Assembly: GCA_003140915.1 (NCBI GenBank)
Contig: PLLI01000051.1
Coordinates: forward strand, 1 to 8,578
From: Candidatus Omnitrophota bacterium
GTDB taxonomy: Bacteria > Omnitrophota > Gorgyraeia > 2-01-FULL-45-10
Direction of reading: 5' to 3'
DNA length: 8,578 nt
Part shown: positions 1 to 6,071 of the stretch, in pieces
Position numbering within the stretch: position 1 is the first letter of the stretch
Layout of the letters: the number at the start of each line of letters is the position of its first letter
Program-made: the position numbers and the translations under genes
The notes under the pieces: generated by a model
The model's database searches: none
Told to the model about the DNA's origin: nothing
Seen by the model: the letters and a program-made list of their open reading frames with translations, nothing else

Positions 1-23
1 TTAAAATTATTTATGTTGAATGA

Positions 24-55
24 AAACTGGACGGACATATTTTATTTTCCGTTCC
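24..55 (-). terminator. Weak candidate terminator after the kinase gene
   Basis: Directly after the kinase stop TAG (55-57), GGAACGGA (48-55) can pair with TCCGTCC (29-35), giving seven base pairs with one bulged A and a 12-nt loop. Only four T's follow, after AG (23-26). The AT-rich stretch to position 1 shows no gene. It may be a weak transcription end, but the T tract is poor. Confidence 0.3.
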
Positions 56-1527
56 TATCCCGGATAAGATATTGGCAATGATACCGTGAAAGTGAATCCT
101 TTACCCTGTTGGCTCTCCGCGGATATCTTACCTTTATGCGCCTCGGTGATCGACTTTGCTATACTCAAGCCCAGGCCGAATCCTCCCCTGCCGTTACGCG
201 ATTTGTTTATCTGATAGAACCTGTCGAATATGTAGTCAAGTTCGTCTTCCGGCATGCCTATTCCGGTATCGCTTACCGTGATATTCGCGAACTTGTCGTT
301 CTTGTGGGCGGCAATTACTATCTTGCCTTTTCTATACGTATATTTGATGGCGTTATCGAGCAAATTGGCGAATAACCTTTTAAGCTGCAACTCATCCCCG
401 TCCAGCGTTATTGTATCCTGTAAAAATGACGAGAGGGCGATATCTTTCCCTTCCGCGAGCGGTTTCATGTTCTGCGCGACTTCTTCAAGAAGTCGTGTCA
501 GGTTGATCTTTTTTATCTCGAAAGGCATCTGACTATTGTCAAATTTCGCGAGGACCAGAAGGCCGTCTATTATCGCGGAAAACTTATCCAGTTCTCCAAG
601 CCCTTTGTTCAGGATCGCCCCATACTCTTCTTTCGAAAGCGATTTCTTTAACGCCGTTTCAAATTCCTCTTTCAATGCTGTCAGCGGTTCTTTAAGCTCA
701 TACGAGATATCCTGGATGAAGCTCTGCTGGGAAGAGAACGACCTGTCGAGGCGCTCTATCATATCGTTGAATGTCTCCGCCAGCCTCTTTACTTCGTCCT
801 TTGTATCGGGAATATGTATCTTCAATTTCAGGTTTTCGGCGGTGATCTGCTTCAATGTTCTTACCATACTGTCGACGGGCCGCAATGTCAGTCCGGCCAA
901 AAGCACGCCCGGAATGGCGGCTAAAAGTATCGTGAGAGGCAGAAGAAAGAACAATATAAAGATAAGATTATTCAAAGCCAATGAGATGAGGTCGACAGGG
1001 CCTATAACCTGTACGACGTATTTGACTTTGCCGTCCTGTATCACCGGCTTAGTATATACCCGGAACTTCGTCTTCTCTCCATTGATAGCTGTGCCGGTAA
1101 GCGTGTCAAAACTATCTTCACCGCGTAAGATATCATCAAAATCGGATTTTTTGAGGGGCGTTACAAATGGCATTGCCCTGGTAGAGATAAGACGTTCACC
1201 CTTAGTATCTAATATCTGCACAAAGACTTTCAGCAATTCCGGGTCTTTTCTCTTTTCTTCAACCCACTCGCGGGCTGCCGTTTCAAAGTTTTTAAGACTA
1301 TCCGCATTGGGCTCAAGCTCTACGTTCTTCCCTCCCTGGGGCGCTATCCAATAAGCTTCTATGGAATCGGCGACCCCTTCCGCTCTTGAGCTTATAAGAT
1401 CCTCGAGACTGCCGATGAGAAACTTGTCAAAAATACCATATAGAATGGTGGAGAATATTAATAGTGTCACCGTCAACAAAAGCATGTACCACAAAAGAAT
1501 TTTGAACCGTATCGACCTGAAAAACAT
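55..1527 (-). CDS. Membrane sensor histidine kinase lacking the phospho-accepting histidine
   Basis: Inner-membrane two-component sensor of 490 residues. Layout: TM1 about 9-31, periplasmic sensor of unknown type 32-183, TM2 about 184-212, HAMP about 212-262, HisKA dimerisation helices 264-330, HATPase 375-487. ATP-binding motifs are complete: N box FANLLDNAIKYT (386-397), G1 SDTGIGM (419-425), F box FDRF (434-437) and G2 GGFGLGLS (448-455). In the H box, however, the sequence is DISYELKEPLTALK (273-286). Tyr276, codon TAT at 700-702, stands where His is required, and Glu280 stands where Thr/Asn normally supports phosphatase activity. The acidic residue next to the histidine (Glu277) and the Pro are kept. 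It should bind ATP but cannot use the usual His. ATG 1527 has AAAGGAG 8 nt upstream and follows the transporter stop by 13 nt. No response regulator is adjacent. Confidence 0.9.
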   Translation of the reverse strand: MFFRSIRFKILLWYMLLLTVTLLIFSTILYGIFDKFLIGSLEDLISSRAEGVADSIEAYWIAPQGGKNVELEPNADSLKNFETAAREWVEEKRKDPELLKVFVQILDTKGERLISTRAMPFVTPLKKSDFDDILRGEDSFDTLTGTAINGEKTKFRVYTKPVIQDGKVKYVVQVIGPVDLISLALNNLIFILFFLLPLTILLAAIPGVLLAGLTLRPVDSMVRTLKQITAENLKLKIHIPDTKDEVKRLAETFNDMIERLDRSFSSQQSFIQDISYELKEPLTALKEEFETALKKSLSKEEYGAILNKGLGELDKFSAIIDGLLVLAKFDNSQMPFEIKKINLTRLLEEVAQNMKPLAEGKDIALSSFLQDTITLDGDELQLKRLFANLLDNAIKYTYRKGKIVIAAHKNDKFANITVSDTGIGMPEDELDYIFDRFYQINKSRNGRGGFGLGLSIAKSITEAHKGKISAESQQGKGFTFTVSLPISYPG

Positions 1528-1540
1528 ATTCTATACTCCT

Positions 1541-1921
1541 TTAGCTCATCGCTATCAGGACGATGCCTGCCATTACGAAGAGCGTCCCTGCAATTTTCAT
1601 TCTATCTATCTTCTCACCCAAAAATATATGCGCGCCGAAAAGGATCAATATATACTGTATGCTTCCCGCCGGGAAGACGAAACTCAAATCGGCCTGGGCG
1701 AGCGCCACGAGCCATGTGGCAACGCACAGGACCTGGAATGAAAATCCCAGCCATATGTAATTTGCCGACAGCGCGTTCTTGATATATCCTATATGCCCTG
1801 CTACCCCGCGCATCTGTCCGGCATCTATGGCATTGGTACCTTTTTTGAAGAATATCTGGCCCGTGACATTGCATATCTCCGACAGTAAAATAAGAAGAAT
1901 AACTTTTATTATAGTGGGCAC
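1541..1921 (-). CDS. Small SMR/EamA-like four-helix membrane transporter, ArnF-like (second of a pair)
   Basis: Inner-membrane protein of 126 residues, four predicted helices. It aligns by eye with the upstream gene product: LLSEICNVTGQIFFKKG (12-28) against LLNDILDTGGQLCMKKG, and a shared C-terminal part with TWLVALAQADLSFVFPAGS (69-87), HIFLGEKIDRMKIAGTLF (98-115) and a hydrophobic end. The conserved helix-1 acid is Glu14 here and Asp18 in the partner, which in SMR proteins is the substrate/proton site. The start chosen is GTG 1921, 1 nt after the previous stop, with AAGGA about 10 nt upstream. The frame is open further to 2014, but that extension overlaps the previous gene by about 90 nt and adds a hydrophilic stretch absent from the family. 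The kinase gene begins 13 nt downstream. Confidence 0.83.
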   Translation of the reverse strand: MPTIIKVILLILLSEICNVTGQIFFKKGTNAIDAGQMRGVAGHIGYIKNALSANYIWLGFSFQVLCVATWLVALAQADLSFVFPAGSIQYILILFGAHIFLGEKIDRMKIAGTLFVMAGIVLIAMS

Positions 1922-1922
1922 G

Positions 1923-2324
1923 TCACACCGCTTCCTTTTTACTCTGTGATATAAAATATATCCCGAGAACCACCATAGCGATGCCAAACCACCTGAGAGG
2001 CCCGACATGTTCATGCAAAAATATTATCGCCATGATAGGAATAAATATATAAGCGGCCGAACCGAGAGGCATCGCAATACTGATATCTATCCGGTATATT
2101 ATCACGAGCCATAGCACAAAGCTGGCTATGTAGATAAATATCCCCGACCAGATGAGCCATGAAGAGAGATTGCGAAGCCCGAACTCGATGAGGTTATGAA
2201 AAGTGACGGCGCTAATCCCTGTTTGAGCCAGCCCCTTTTTCATGCATAACTGCCCCCCGGTGTCCAGGATGTCGTTTAAGAGTATCAGGGCGAACACCTT
2301 CATGGTGAGATGACCTTTTTTCAC
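1923..2324 (-). CDS. Small SMR/EamA-like four-helix membrane transporter, ArnE-like (first of a pair)
   Basis: Inner-membrane protein of 133 residues with four predicted helices, the size and layout of small multidrug resistance (SMR) and ArnE/ArnF subunits. ArnE/ArnF form a heterodimer that flips an undecaprenyl-linked sugar across the inner membrane. Resemblance to ArnE is visible in GGQLCMKKG (23-31), in VLWLVII...AMPLGSAAYIF (about 70-94) and in LHEHVGPLRWFGIAMVVLGI (103-122). The start used is GTG 2324, with AAGGAG five bases upstream. ATG 2303 (126 residues) is the alternative and would exactly match the length of the next gene. The stop is 1 nt before the next gene, a divergent paralogue, so the two probably form a heterodimer. 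The substrate is unknown; a lipid-linked substrate is inferred from family resemblance only. Confidence 0.85.
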   Translation of the reverse strand: MKKGHLTMKVFALILLNDILDTGGQLCMKKGLAQTGISAVTFHNLIEFGLRNLSSWLIWSGIFIYIASFVLWLVIIYRIDISIAMPLGSAAYIFIPIMAIIFLHEHVGPLRWFGIAMVVLGIYFISQSKKEAV

Positions 2325-2336
2325 TCATGCTCCTTT
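2212..2336 (-). other. Reading-frame overlap and suspected frameshift site
   Basis: The acyltransferase frame runs 113 nt past the GTG start (2324) of the next gene, while other junctions in the window are between an 8-nt overlap and a 4-nt gap. A run of five A's (about 2332-2336) precedes GGAGC. With one A fewer the acyltransferase would end in a TGA at 2325-2327, directly before GTG 2324. With one A more it would end at the TGA formed at 2323-2325. Both shifts thus give a natural end at the junction. The sequence may carry an indel error, a recent mutation, or a genuine long overlap. Confidence 0.45.
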
Positions 2337-3462
2337 TTATTGCTTTCAGGTCCGGATCGAAATTTTCAAATTTCAGGAAATGGGTCAATATCTTAAATAG
2401 CGGATTTACGAGACGGTTGCGGTGTTTCGCGTATATATGGAGAGGGATGAAGTCGAATCCGAGCCTTCTCTTCGGTTCATAACCGGAAAAACCTATCTCG
2501 TATTTCTTCATCTTGTTCTCTATGCACCATTTCATCACATCGCGGAATTTTATGAAAAAGAGATGGTACTTATGCGCAAGCACGTAATCCAATCCCAGGT
2601 AATAATCTATAAAGGTGCCTCCGGATGTAAGCGCGAAAAGAAATGCCGCCAGCTTGCCGTCTACGCGCCACAAGAAGAACTTCGTTTCGTTGGGCATATT
2701 CCTGGCCATATTCTTAAAAAAAGCCATGGGCACTATCTCAAAGCCCATCTCATGCTTATTGACTATCTGCATGTACAGATCATACATCTCCATCAGGATC
2801 TCTTCATTAAGCTTATCGACGATCTTCATTTCGATCCTGGCGAGGCTTTCGGCTTTCTTGAATTTCCTTCTCAGGTCGTATCTCGACGCACCGCTCAATT
2901 TGTTCAGATATTCCTCGAAATTTTTAAACGTGATCTCCATCTCGGCGTATGGCAGGCTATCCACCTTGAAAAAACCGCTATCGGCGAGGGTATTGAAGTC
3001 GTTCGAATAGCTATATGGAAAGTCTTTGAACGCGATCAGCTGCGCCTTTTCATGCCTGGCTATCTCTTCCATCTTTTTGAGGATGGCGCCTATTATATCC
3101 TTGCTGTTACCGGCCATGCCTATGCATCCCTGCCCCATCGGTACTCCGCAAGCCAGCGCTTTGACGCTGAGAAAACCGGGAAAGCTTTTTTTGATGAAAT
3201 TGAAAACGCGGCGCGCCGTGCCGCTCATGCTTGTATCAAGGGAATATTTCAGTGAAAAACAGGGGGCGGCGCCTACGGCAACATCGCCGTCGTAGACCAT
3301 GATGTAATAGAAAGAGAATTGATCGAATTTCGACTCGTCGAGCGATTTAAAGAAATTATATCCTTCTAAAACGTTCGGGAATACGCGGTCCCATTCTTCT
3401 TGCGGGATATCTTCTATCTTCCTCGTAACCCTGGTCTTGAGCTTCATGGGATTATTATACAT
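2212..3462 (-). CDS. GNAT/FemAB-like acyltransferase-fold protein with a suspect C-terminal extension
   Basis: Soluble protein of up to 416 residues that looks like a double-GNAT FemAB-like protein (Acetyltransf_6 / FemAB_like type). Such proteins transfer acyl or aminoacyl groups, often to peptidoglycan or other envelope molecules. The most telling part is the mid-protein block EEYLNKLSGASRYDLRRKFK (183-202), followed by MYDLYMQIVNKHEMGFE (226-242) and a C-terminal GNAT-like half with WRVDGKLAAFLFAL (265-278), DYYLGLD (286-292) and YEIGFSGYEPKRRLGF (321-336). The substrate is unknown. Two starts are possible: ATG 3462, which overlaps the previous gene by 8 nt, and ATG 3447, which fits a leaderless message. 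The last 38 or so residues (from about 379) run through the first part of the next gene, are His/Arg/Gly-rich and do not look like a natural end. The gene may really end near 2325. Confidence 0.75.
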   Translation of the reverse strand: MYNNPMKLKTRVTRKIEDIPQEEWDRVFPNVLEGYNFFKSLDESKFDQFSFYYIMVYDGDVAVGAAPCFSLKYSLDTSMSGTARRVFNFIKKSFPGFLSVKALACGVPMGQGCIGMAGNSKDIIGAILKKMEEIARHEKAQLIAFKDFPYSYSNDFNTLADSGFFKVDSLPYAEMEITFKNFEEYLNKLSGASRYDLRRKFKKAESLARIEMKIVDKLNEEILMEMYDLYMQIVNKHEMGFEIVPMAFFKNMARNMPNETKFFLWRVDGKLAAFLFALTSGGTFIDYYLGLDYVLAHKYHLFFIKFRDVMKWCIENKMKKYEIGFSGYEPKRRLGFDFIPLHIYAKHRNRLVNPLFKILTHFLKFENFDPDLKAIKRSMSEKRSSHHEGVRPDTLKRHPGHRGAVMHEKGAGSNRD

Positions 3463-3481
3463 GCCTCATCTGTTTTGTAAA
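3454..3481 (-). promoter_or_regulatory. Candidate internal promoter for the acyltransferase-transporter-kinase genes
   Basis: On the minus strand, TTTACA (3476-3481, 5 of 6 consensus) and TATAAT (3454-3459, 6 of 6) are 16 bp apart, lying inside the end of the phosphoribosyltransferase gene. The start of transcription would fall about 3447-3449, at or just before the ATG at 3447, giving a leaderless or nearly leaderless message. The next gene has no well-placed Shine-Dalgarno sequence, which agrees with this but does not prove it. Confidence 0.5.
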
Positions 3482-4150
3482 CTCTTCTTTCAATATGCCG
3501 GCGACTTCCGCATCCGTCGTTTGGCCGAAACTGCTGTAGAATTGCCCTACCGCCCCAAAAAAATCCGGAAGGCGCAGGCAAACGGCTTCGTCGCAATAAT
3601 CGGCTATCCTCTCAACGGCCTCACGGGAAGCAACAGGGCACGCGCAGATGAGCCTCTCCGGCTTTTCCTGCCGGGCGGCCCATAGTGATGCCTGCATCGT
3701 GGCGCCGGTTGCCAGGCCGTCGTCCACTATGATCACGGTCTTTTGTTCAAGGGGGGTTTTCGGTAGTATCTTTCTGAATATTTTAGAGCGGCGCACTATC
3801 TCGGCCGATTGGTGTTTTGCCTCTTCCGCGATGTATTTTTTATCTGCACCGGTAGAGGAAACTATCCATTGATCCAAAAAGACCTCACCGGCCTCGCTTA
3901 TTGCCCCTATGGCAAGTTCCGGGTTGCGGGGCGCCCCTAATTTTCGCGAAAGGACTATGTCGAGGGACGCTTTTAAAATGTCGGCTGCCTCTTTTGCTAC
4001 CACGACCCCGCCGCGCGGTATTCCCAGGACCACCGTCCGGTCTCCTTGCGGCAAGTCTAGCGAATACAGGGCCTCGCCCAGGAGCCTGCCCGCTTCTTTA
4101 CGGTCACGAAAGGCCTCGTCGCTTCTCGACAATATATTGATCTTGCCCAC
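3455..4150 (-). CDS. Predicted phosphoribosyltransferase (COG1926 type)
   Basis: Cytoplasmic protein of 231 residues with a type I PRTase fold, resembling the stand-alone predicted phosphoribosyltransferases grouped as COG1926. The PRPP-binding loop is clear: VIIVDDGLATGAT at 139-151. Other typical blocks are FRDRKEAGRLL (14-24), LGIPRGGVVVA (42-52), RKLGAPRNPELAIGAI (69-84) and the C-terminal VGQFYSSFGQTTDAEV (201-216). The natural substrate of this family is not established, so no base is assigned. The start is a GTG at 4150, 4 nt after the preceding stop, with only a weak purine stretch upstream; no in-frame ATG precedes the conserved FRDR block. Its last codons overlap the start region of the next gene and contain that gene's promoter-like sequence. 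Confidence 0.85.
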   Translation of the reverse strand: MGKINILSRSDEAFRDRKEAGRLLGEALYSLDLPQGDRTVVLGIPRGGVVVAKEAADILKASLDIVLSRKLGAPRNPELAIGAISEAGEVFLDQWIVSSTGADKKYIAEEAKHQSAEIVRRSKIFRKILPKTPLEQKTVIIVDDGLATGATMQASLWAARQEKPERLICACPVASREAVERIADYCDEAVCLRLPDFFGAVGQFYSSFGQTTDAEVAGILKEEFTKQMRHV

Positions 4151-4154
4151 GCGA

Positions 4155-4400
4155 TTATTCTTTATTTATATTCCGCATCCAATCAGCCGTTGCCTGCCAG
4201 AAACCTTGCTGATTTCCCCGCCTCGTCATCGGCCTGTCGAACCCGCTCAGGAAATTCGAAAGGCGGTTGAATACCGTATCCTTCGGCGCCTGCGCCGATA
4301 CCGCCCCGGCCTTATCCGTCTTTCCGGCTTCAGCCGCGAAGAGCGGCACGGAGCCTGTCAAAAGAGCCACTATCATTAAAATCATTGTCATCTTTTTCAT
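4155..4400 (-). CDS. Small exported protein of unknown function
   Basis: Not recognised. An 81-residue protein with a clear Sec signal peptide: Lys2-Lys3, hydrophobic core at about 5-20, and likely cleavage after LFA or FAA at 22-23. The mature part is only about 58 residues. It is first Ala/Lys/Gly-rich, then has a mixed amphipathic segment with several aromatics (Phe44, Phe50, Phe54, Phe67, Trp68, Trp74) and ends charged. There are no cysteines and no lipobox. It starts 22 nt after the helicase stop, behind a G-rich stretch (GGGGGTGAGG). Met1 keeps the positive n-region, while Met4 or Met6 would remove it, so Met1 is preferred although GAGG is very close to it. The stop lies 4 nt before the phosphoribosyltransferase start. 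It could be a periplasmic peptide or small envelope factor. Confidence 0.7.
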   Translation of the reverse strand: MKKMTMILMIVALLTGSVPLFAAEAGKTDKAGAVSAQAPKDTVFNRLSNFLSGFDRPMTRRGNQQGFWQATADWMRNINKE

Positions 4401-4422
4401 GCCTCACCCCCACCAACTTTAA

Positions 4423-5682
4423 TTATTTGTATCTTTTCTGGCTGCTGGAATATCTCCAGGAGGGTTTGTTCCGGCCCCCTCCATGCTGCTGCCGGCCCTG
4501 ATAGCCCCGGGATCTGCCGTAAGACGAGGTCTGGGAGGGCCCTTCGACGAAAGTTTCGTGCGGAAATTCCGGATGCTCGGATATGGGCAGTGCCTTCTTA
4601 ATCAGCTTCTCTATATTGCGGACGTCGTCGCGCTGATCGGGCGTAGCGAACGATATGGCGCGACCTTCGTGGCCGGCGCGGGCCGTACGGCCGATACGAT
4701 GGACGTAATTCTCCGCGTCTTCGGGCAGGTCGTAATTGATGACGAGCTCTATGCCGGTGACGTCTATGCCTCTTGCCGCGATGTCCGTCGCAACAAGTAT
4801 CCGGTACTTGCCGATCTTGAAGCCTTCGAGCGCCTCTCTCCTCTGGTTAAGGGACCTGTCGGAATGTATCTCCGCGACGCTCTGCCCCATATACTTGATC
4901 ATCCTGGTGATTTTCGAGGCGCCGATCTTAGTCCTGGAAAATAGGAGCACCGAACCGTTATATTGCCGAAGTATCTTCGCCAGAAGTTCTTTCTTGTGAT
5001 CTCTTTTAACAATGAACAATTCCTGGATAATTCCTTCGGCCATAGTGCCCGATGGCGCAACCTCAACGCTGATCGGAAGCTTCATGTAGGATGCGGCTAT
5101 CCTTACCACCTCCTGCGGTATCGTTGCAGAAAATAACATCGTCTGCCTGTCTTTCGGGATGAACCTCAGGATGCGTTCTATCTGCGGTAGGAATCCCATG
5201 TCGAGCATCCGGTCGGCCTCGTCGAGGACGAGGATGTTCACGTCCGCCAGCATGATCGTACGCTGGGTCATATGATCGACGAGCCTGCCCGGCGTAGCTA
5301 TCAAGACGCGGGGATTTCTTCTCAGGGCCTGGAGCTGATTCTGCATCGAGGCCCCGCCGATAAGAACGGCGGTCCTTATGCTAAATAGCGGCGCGATCTT
5401 CTGGAACGTCTCATCTACCTGAATGGCAAGCTCCCTCGTAGGCACGAGGACAAGGCAGCGCCCTTTTCCCTGGGAAAGGCGCTGTATGACGGGTATGGCG
5501 AAGGCAAGCGTCTTCCCCGTCCCGGTTTGGGCGACGCCGATGATGTCCTTTCCTTCGATCGCCACAGGTATCGCTTTGTGTTGAATGGGCGTCGGGATGG
5601 TAAAACGCATGCGGGCGATTACTTCCTGTATCTTGGGCGCTATGCTCAAGCCGTAAAATGAACTGGATTGCTGATTTGGCAT
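4423..5682 (-). CDS. rhlE: DEAD-box ATP-dependent RNA helicase, RhlE type
   Basis: ATP-dependent RNA helicase of 419 residues that remodels RNA structure, typically in RNA decay or ribosome assembly. All core motifs are present: Q motif with Q34 (TPIQ), motif I AQTGTGKT (51-58), PTRELA (81-86), TPGR (130-133), DEAD (154-157), SAT (185-187), VATDIAARGID (297-307) and HRIGRTAR (328-335). The tail after about 380 is Gly/Arg/Ser/Gln-rich and basic, as in RhlE RNA-binding tails. The ATG at 5682 is chosen over an in-frame TTG at 5697. It has GGAG 9 nt upstream and begins 1 nt after the receiver stop, whereas the TTG would overlap the receiver gene and lie on top of that GGAG. Cold-shock DEAD proteins (CsdA/DeaD) are longer and carry other C-terminal domains, so RhlE fits better. 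Confidence 0.93.
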   Translation of the reverse strand: MPNQQSSSFYGLSIAPKIQEVIARMRFTIPTPIQHKAIPVAIEGKDIIGVAQTGTGKTLAFAIPVIQRLSQGKGRCLVLVPTRELAIQVDETFQKIAPLFSIRTAVLIGGASMQNQLQALRRNPRVLIATPGRLVDHMTQRTIMLADVNILVLDEADRMLDMGFLPQIERILRFIPKDRQTMLFSATIPQEVVRIAASYMKLPISVEVAPSGTMAEGIIQELFIVKRDHKKELLAKILRQYNGSVLLFSRTKIGASKITRMIKYMGQSVAEIHSDRSLNQRREALEGFKIGKYRILVATDIAARGIDVTGIELVINYDLPEDAENYVHRIGRTARAGHEGRAISFATPDQRDDVRNIEKLIKKALPISEHPEFPHETFVEGPSQTSSYGRSRGYQGRQQHGGGRNKPSWRYSSSQKRYK

Positions 5683-5694
5683 ATTATTTATCTC
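5680..5694 (-). promoter_or_regulatory. Ribosome binding site that fixes the helicase start
   Basis: GGAG (5692-5695) lies inside the last codons of the receiver gene, 9 nt before ATG 5682. The receiver stop TAA (5684-5686) falls between the GGAG and the ATG. Ribosomes finishing the receiver would be placed directly over the helicase start, which favours coupled translation. Confidence 0.65.
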
Positions 5695-6055
5695 CAATGG
5701 CTGATTTTATCTGGGTAAGAAGTTCCTCCGGATCGAACGGTTTCGATATAAAATACGCGGCCCCGCTCTTCAGGCCCGTCCTCATCGCATCTCCTCCTAT
5801 CAATGCCGTTACCATGATGATGGGGATATTTTTGGTTGCCTTGCTTTCCCTAAGGCGCTTCGCGACCTCGAGGCCGCTCATCCCCGGCAGTAATATATCG
5901 AGAAGGACAAGGTCCGGACGTTCTCCTTCGGCTTTTTTAAGACCCTCTTCCCCGTTTAAGGCGGTAATGATCCCGTAGCCTTCGTCTTCCAGGCGGATAC
6001 GAAGCATATCTACCATCTCCGGTTCATCATCGATCACTAAAATTTTCTTGGCCAT
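5684..6055 (-). CDS. Stand-alone CheY-like response regulator receiver
   Basis: Single receiver domain of 123 residues with no output domain. All catalytic positions are present: acidic pocket D9-D10 (with E11), phospho-acceptor D53 in LVLLDILLPGMSG, T83 in IIMVTAL, and K105 in ISKPFDPEEL; Y101 fills the aromatic switch position. It should therefore be phosphorylatable and act through protein partners. The ATG is preceded by a strong GGGGAGG, placed in the 16-nt gap after the pit stop, so it probably belongs to the same transcript. Its stop codon lies 1 nt before the helicase start, so the two are probably made together. No kinase lies next to it; the only kinase in the window is about 4 kb downstream and is degenerate. 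What it controls cannot be read from the sequence. Confidence 0.93.
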   Translation of the reverse strand: MAKKILVIDDEPEMVDMLRIRLEDEGYGIITALNGEEGLKKAEGERPDLVLLDILLPGMSGLEVAKRLRESKATKNIPIIMVTALIGGDAMRTGLKSGAAYFISKPFDPEELLTQIKSAIGDK

Positions 6056-6071
6056 CGCAAAACCTCCCCGG

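Noticed and set aside
536..1354. Long plus-strand open frame of 272 codons
   Set aside because: Antisense to the histidine kinase; Ser/Phe-rich translation without domain signals, as expected from a shadow frame.
1908..1913. TATAAT inside the start of the second small transporter
   Set aside because: No acceptable -35 hexamer (AGGAAG at 17 bp), and it lies inside coding sequence between two coupled genes.
1922..2014. N-terminal extension of the second small transporter back to 2014
   Set aside because: It overlaps the first transporter gene by about 90 nt, adds residues absent from the family, and GTG 1921 gives a normal length and spacing.
2422..3255. Long plus-strand open frame of 277 codons
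   Set aside because: It is antisense to the acyltransferase gene, shows no recognisable family features, and all supported genes run on the other strand. Codon bias of the real gene explains the open frame.
4423..4560. GC-rich, repeat-like stretch near the helicase 3' end
   Set aside because: It encodes the Gly/Arg/Ser-rich tail of the RhlE-type protein; the composition follows from the protein.
5683..5697. TTG start for the helicase at 5697
   Set aside because: It overlaps the receiver gene and sits on the GGAG that serves ATG 5682; the ATG is better placed.
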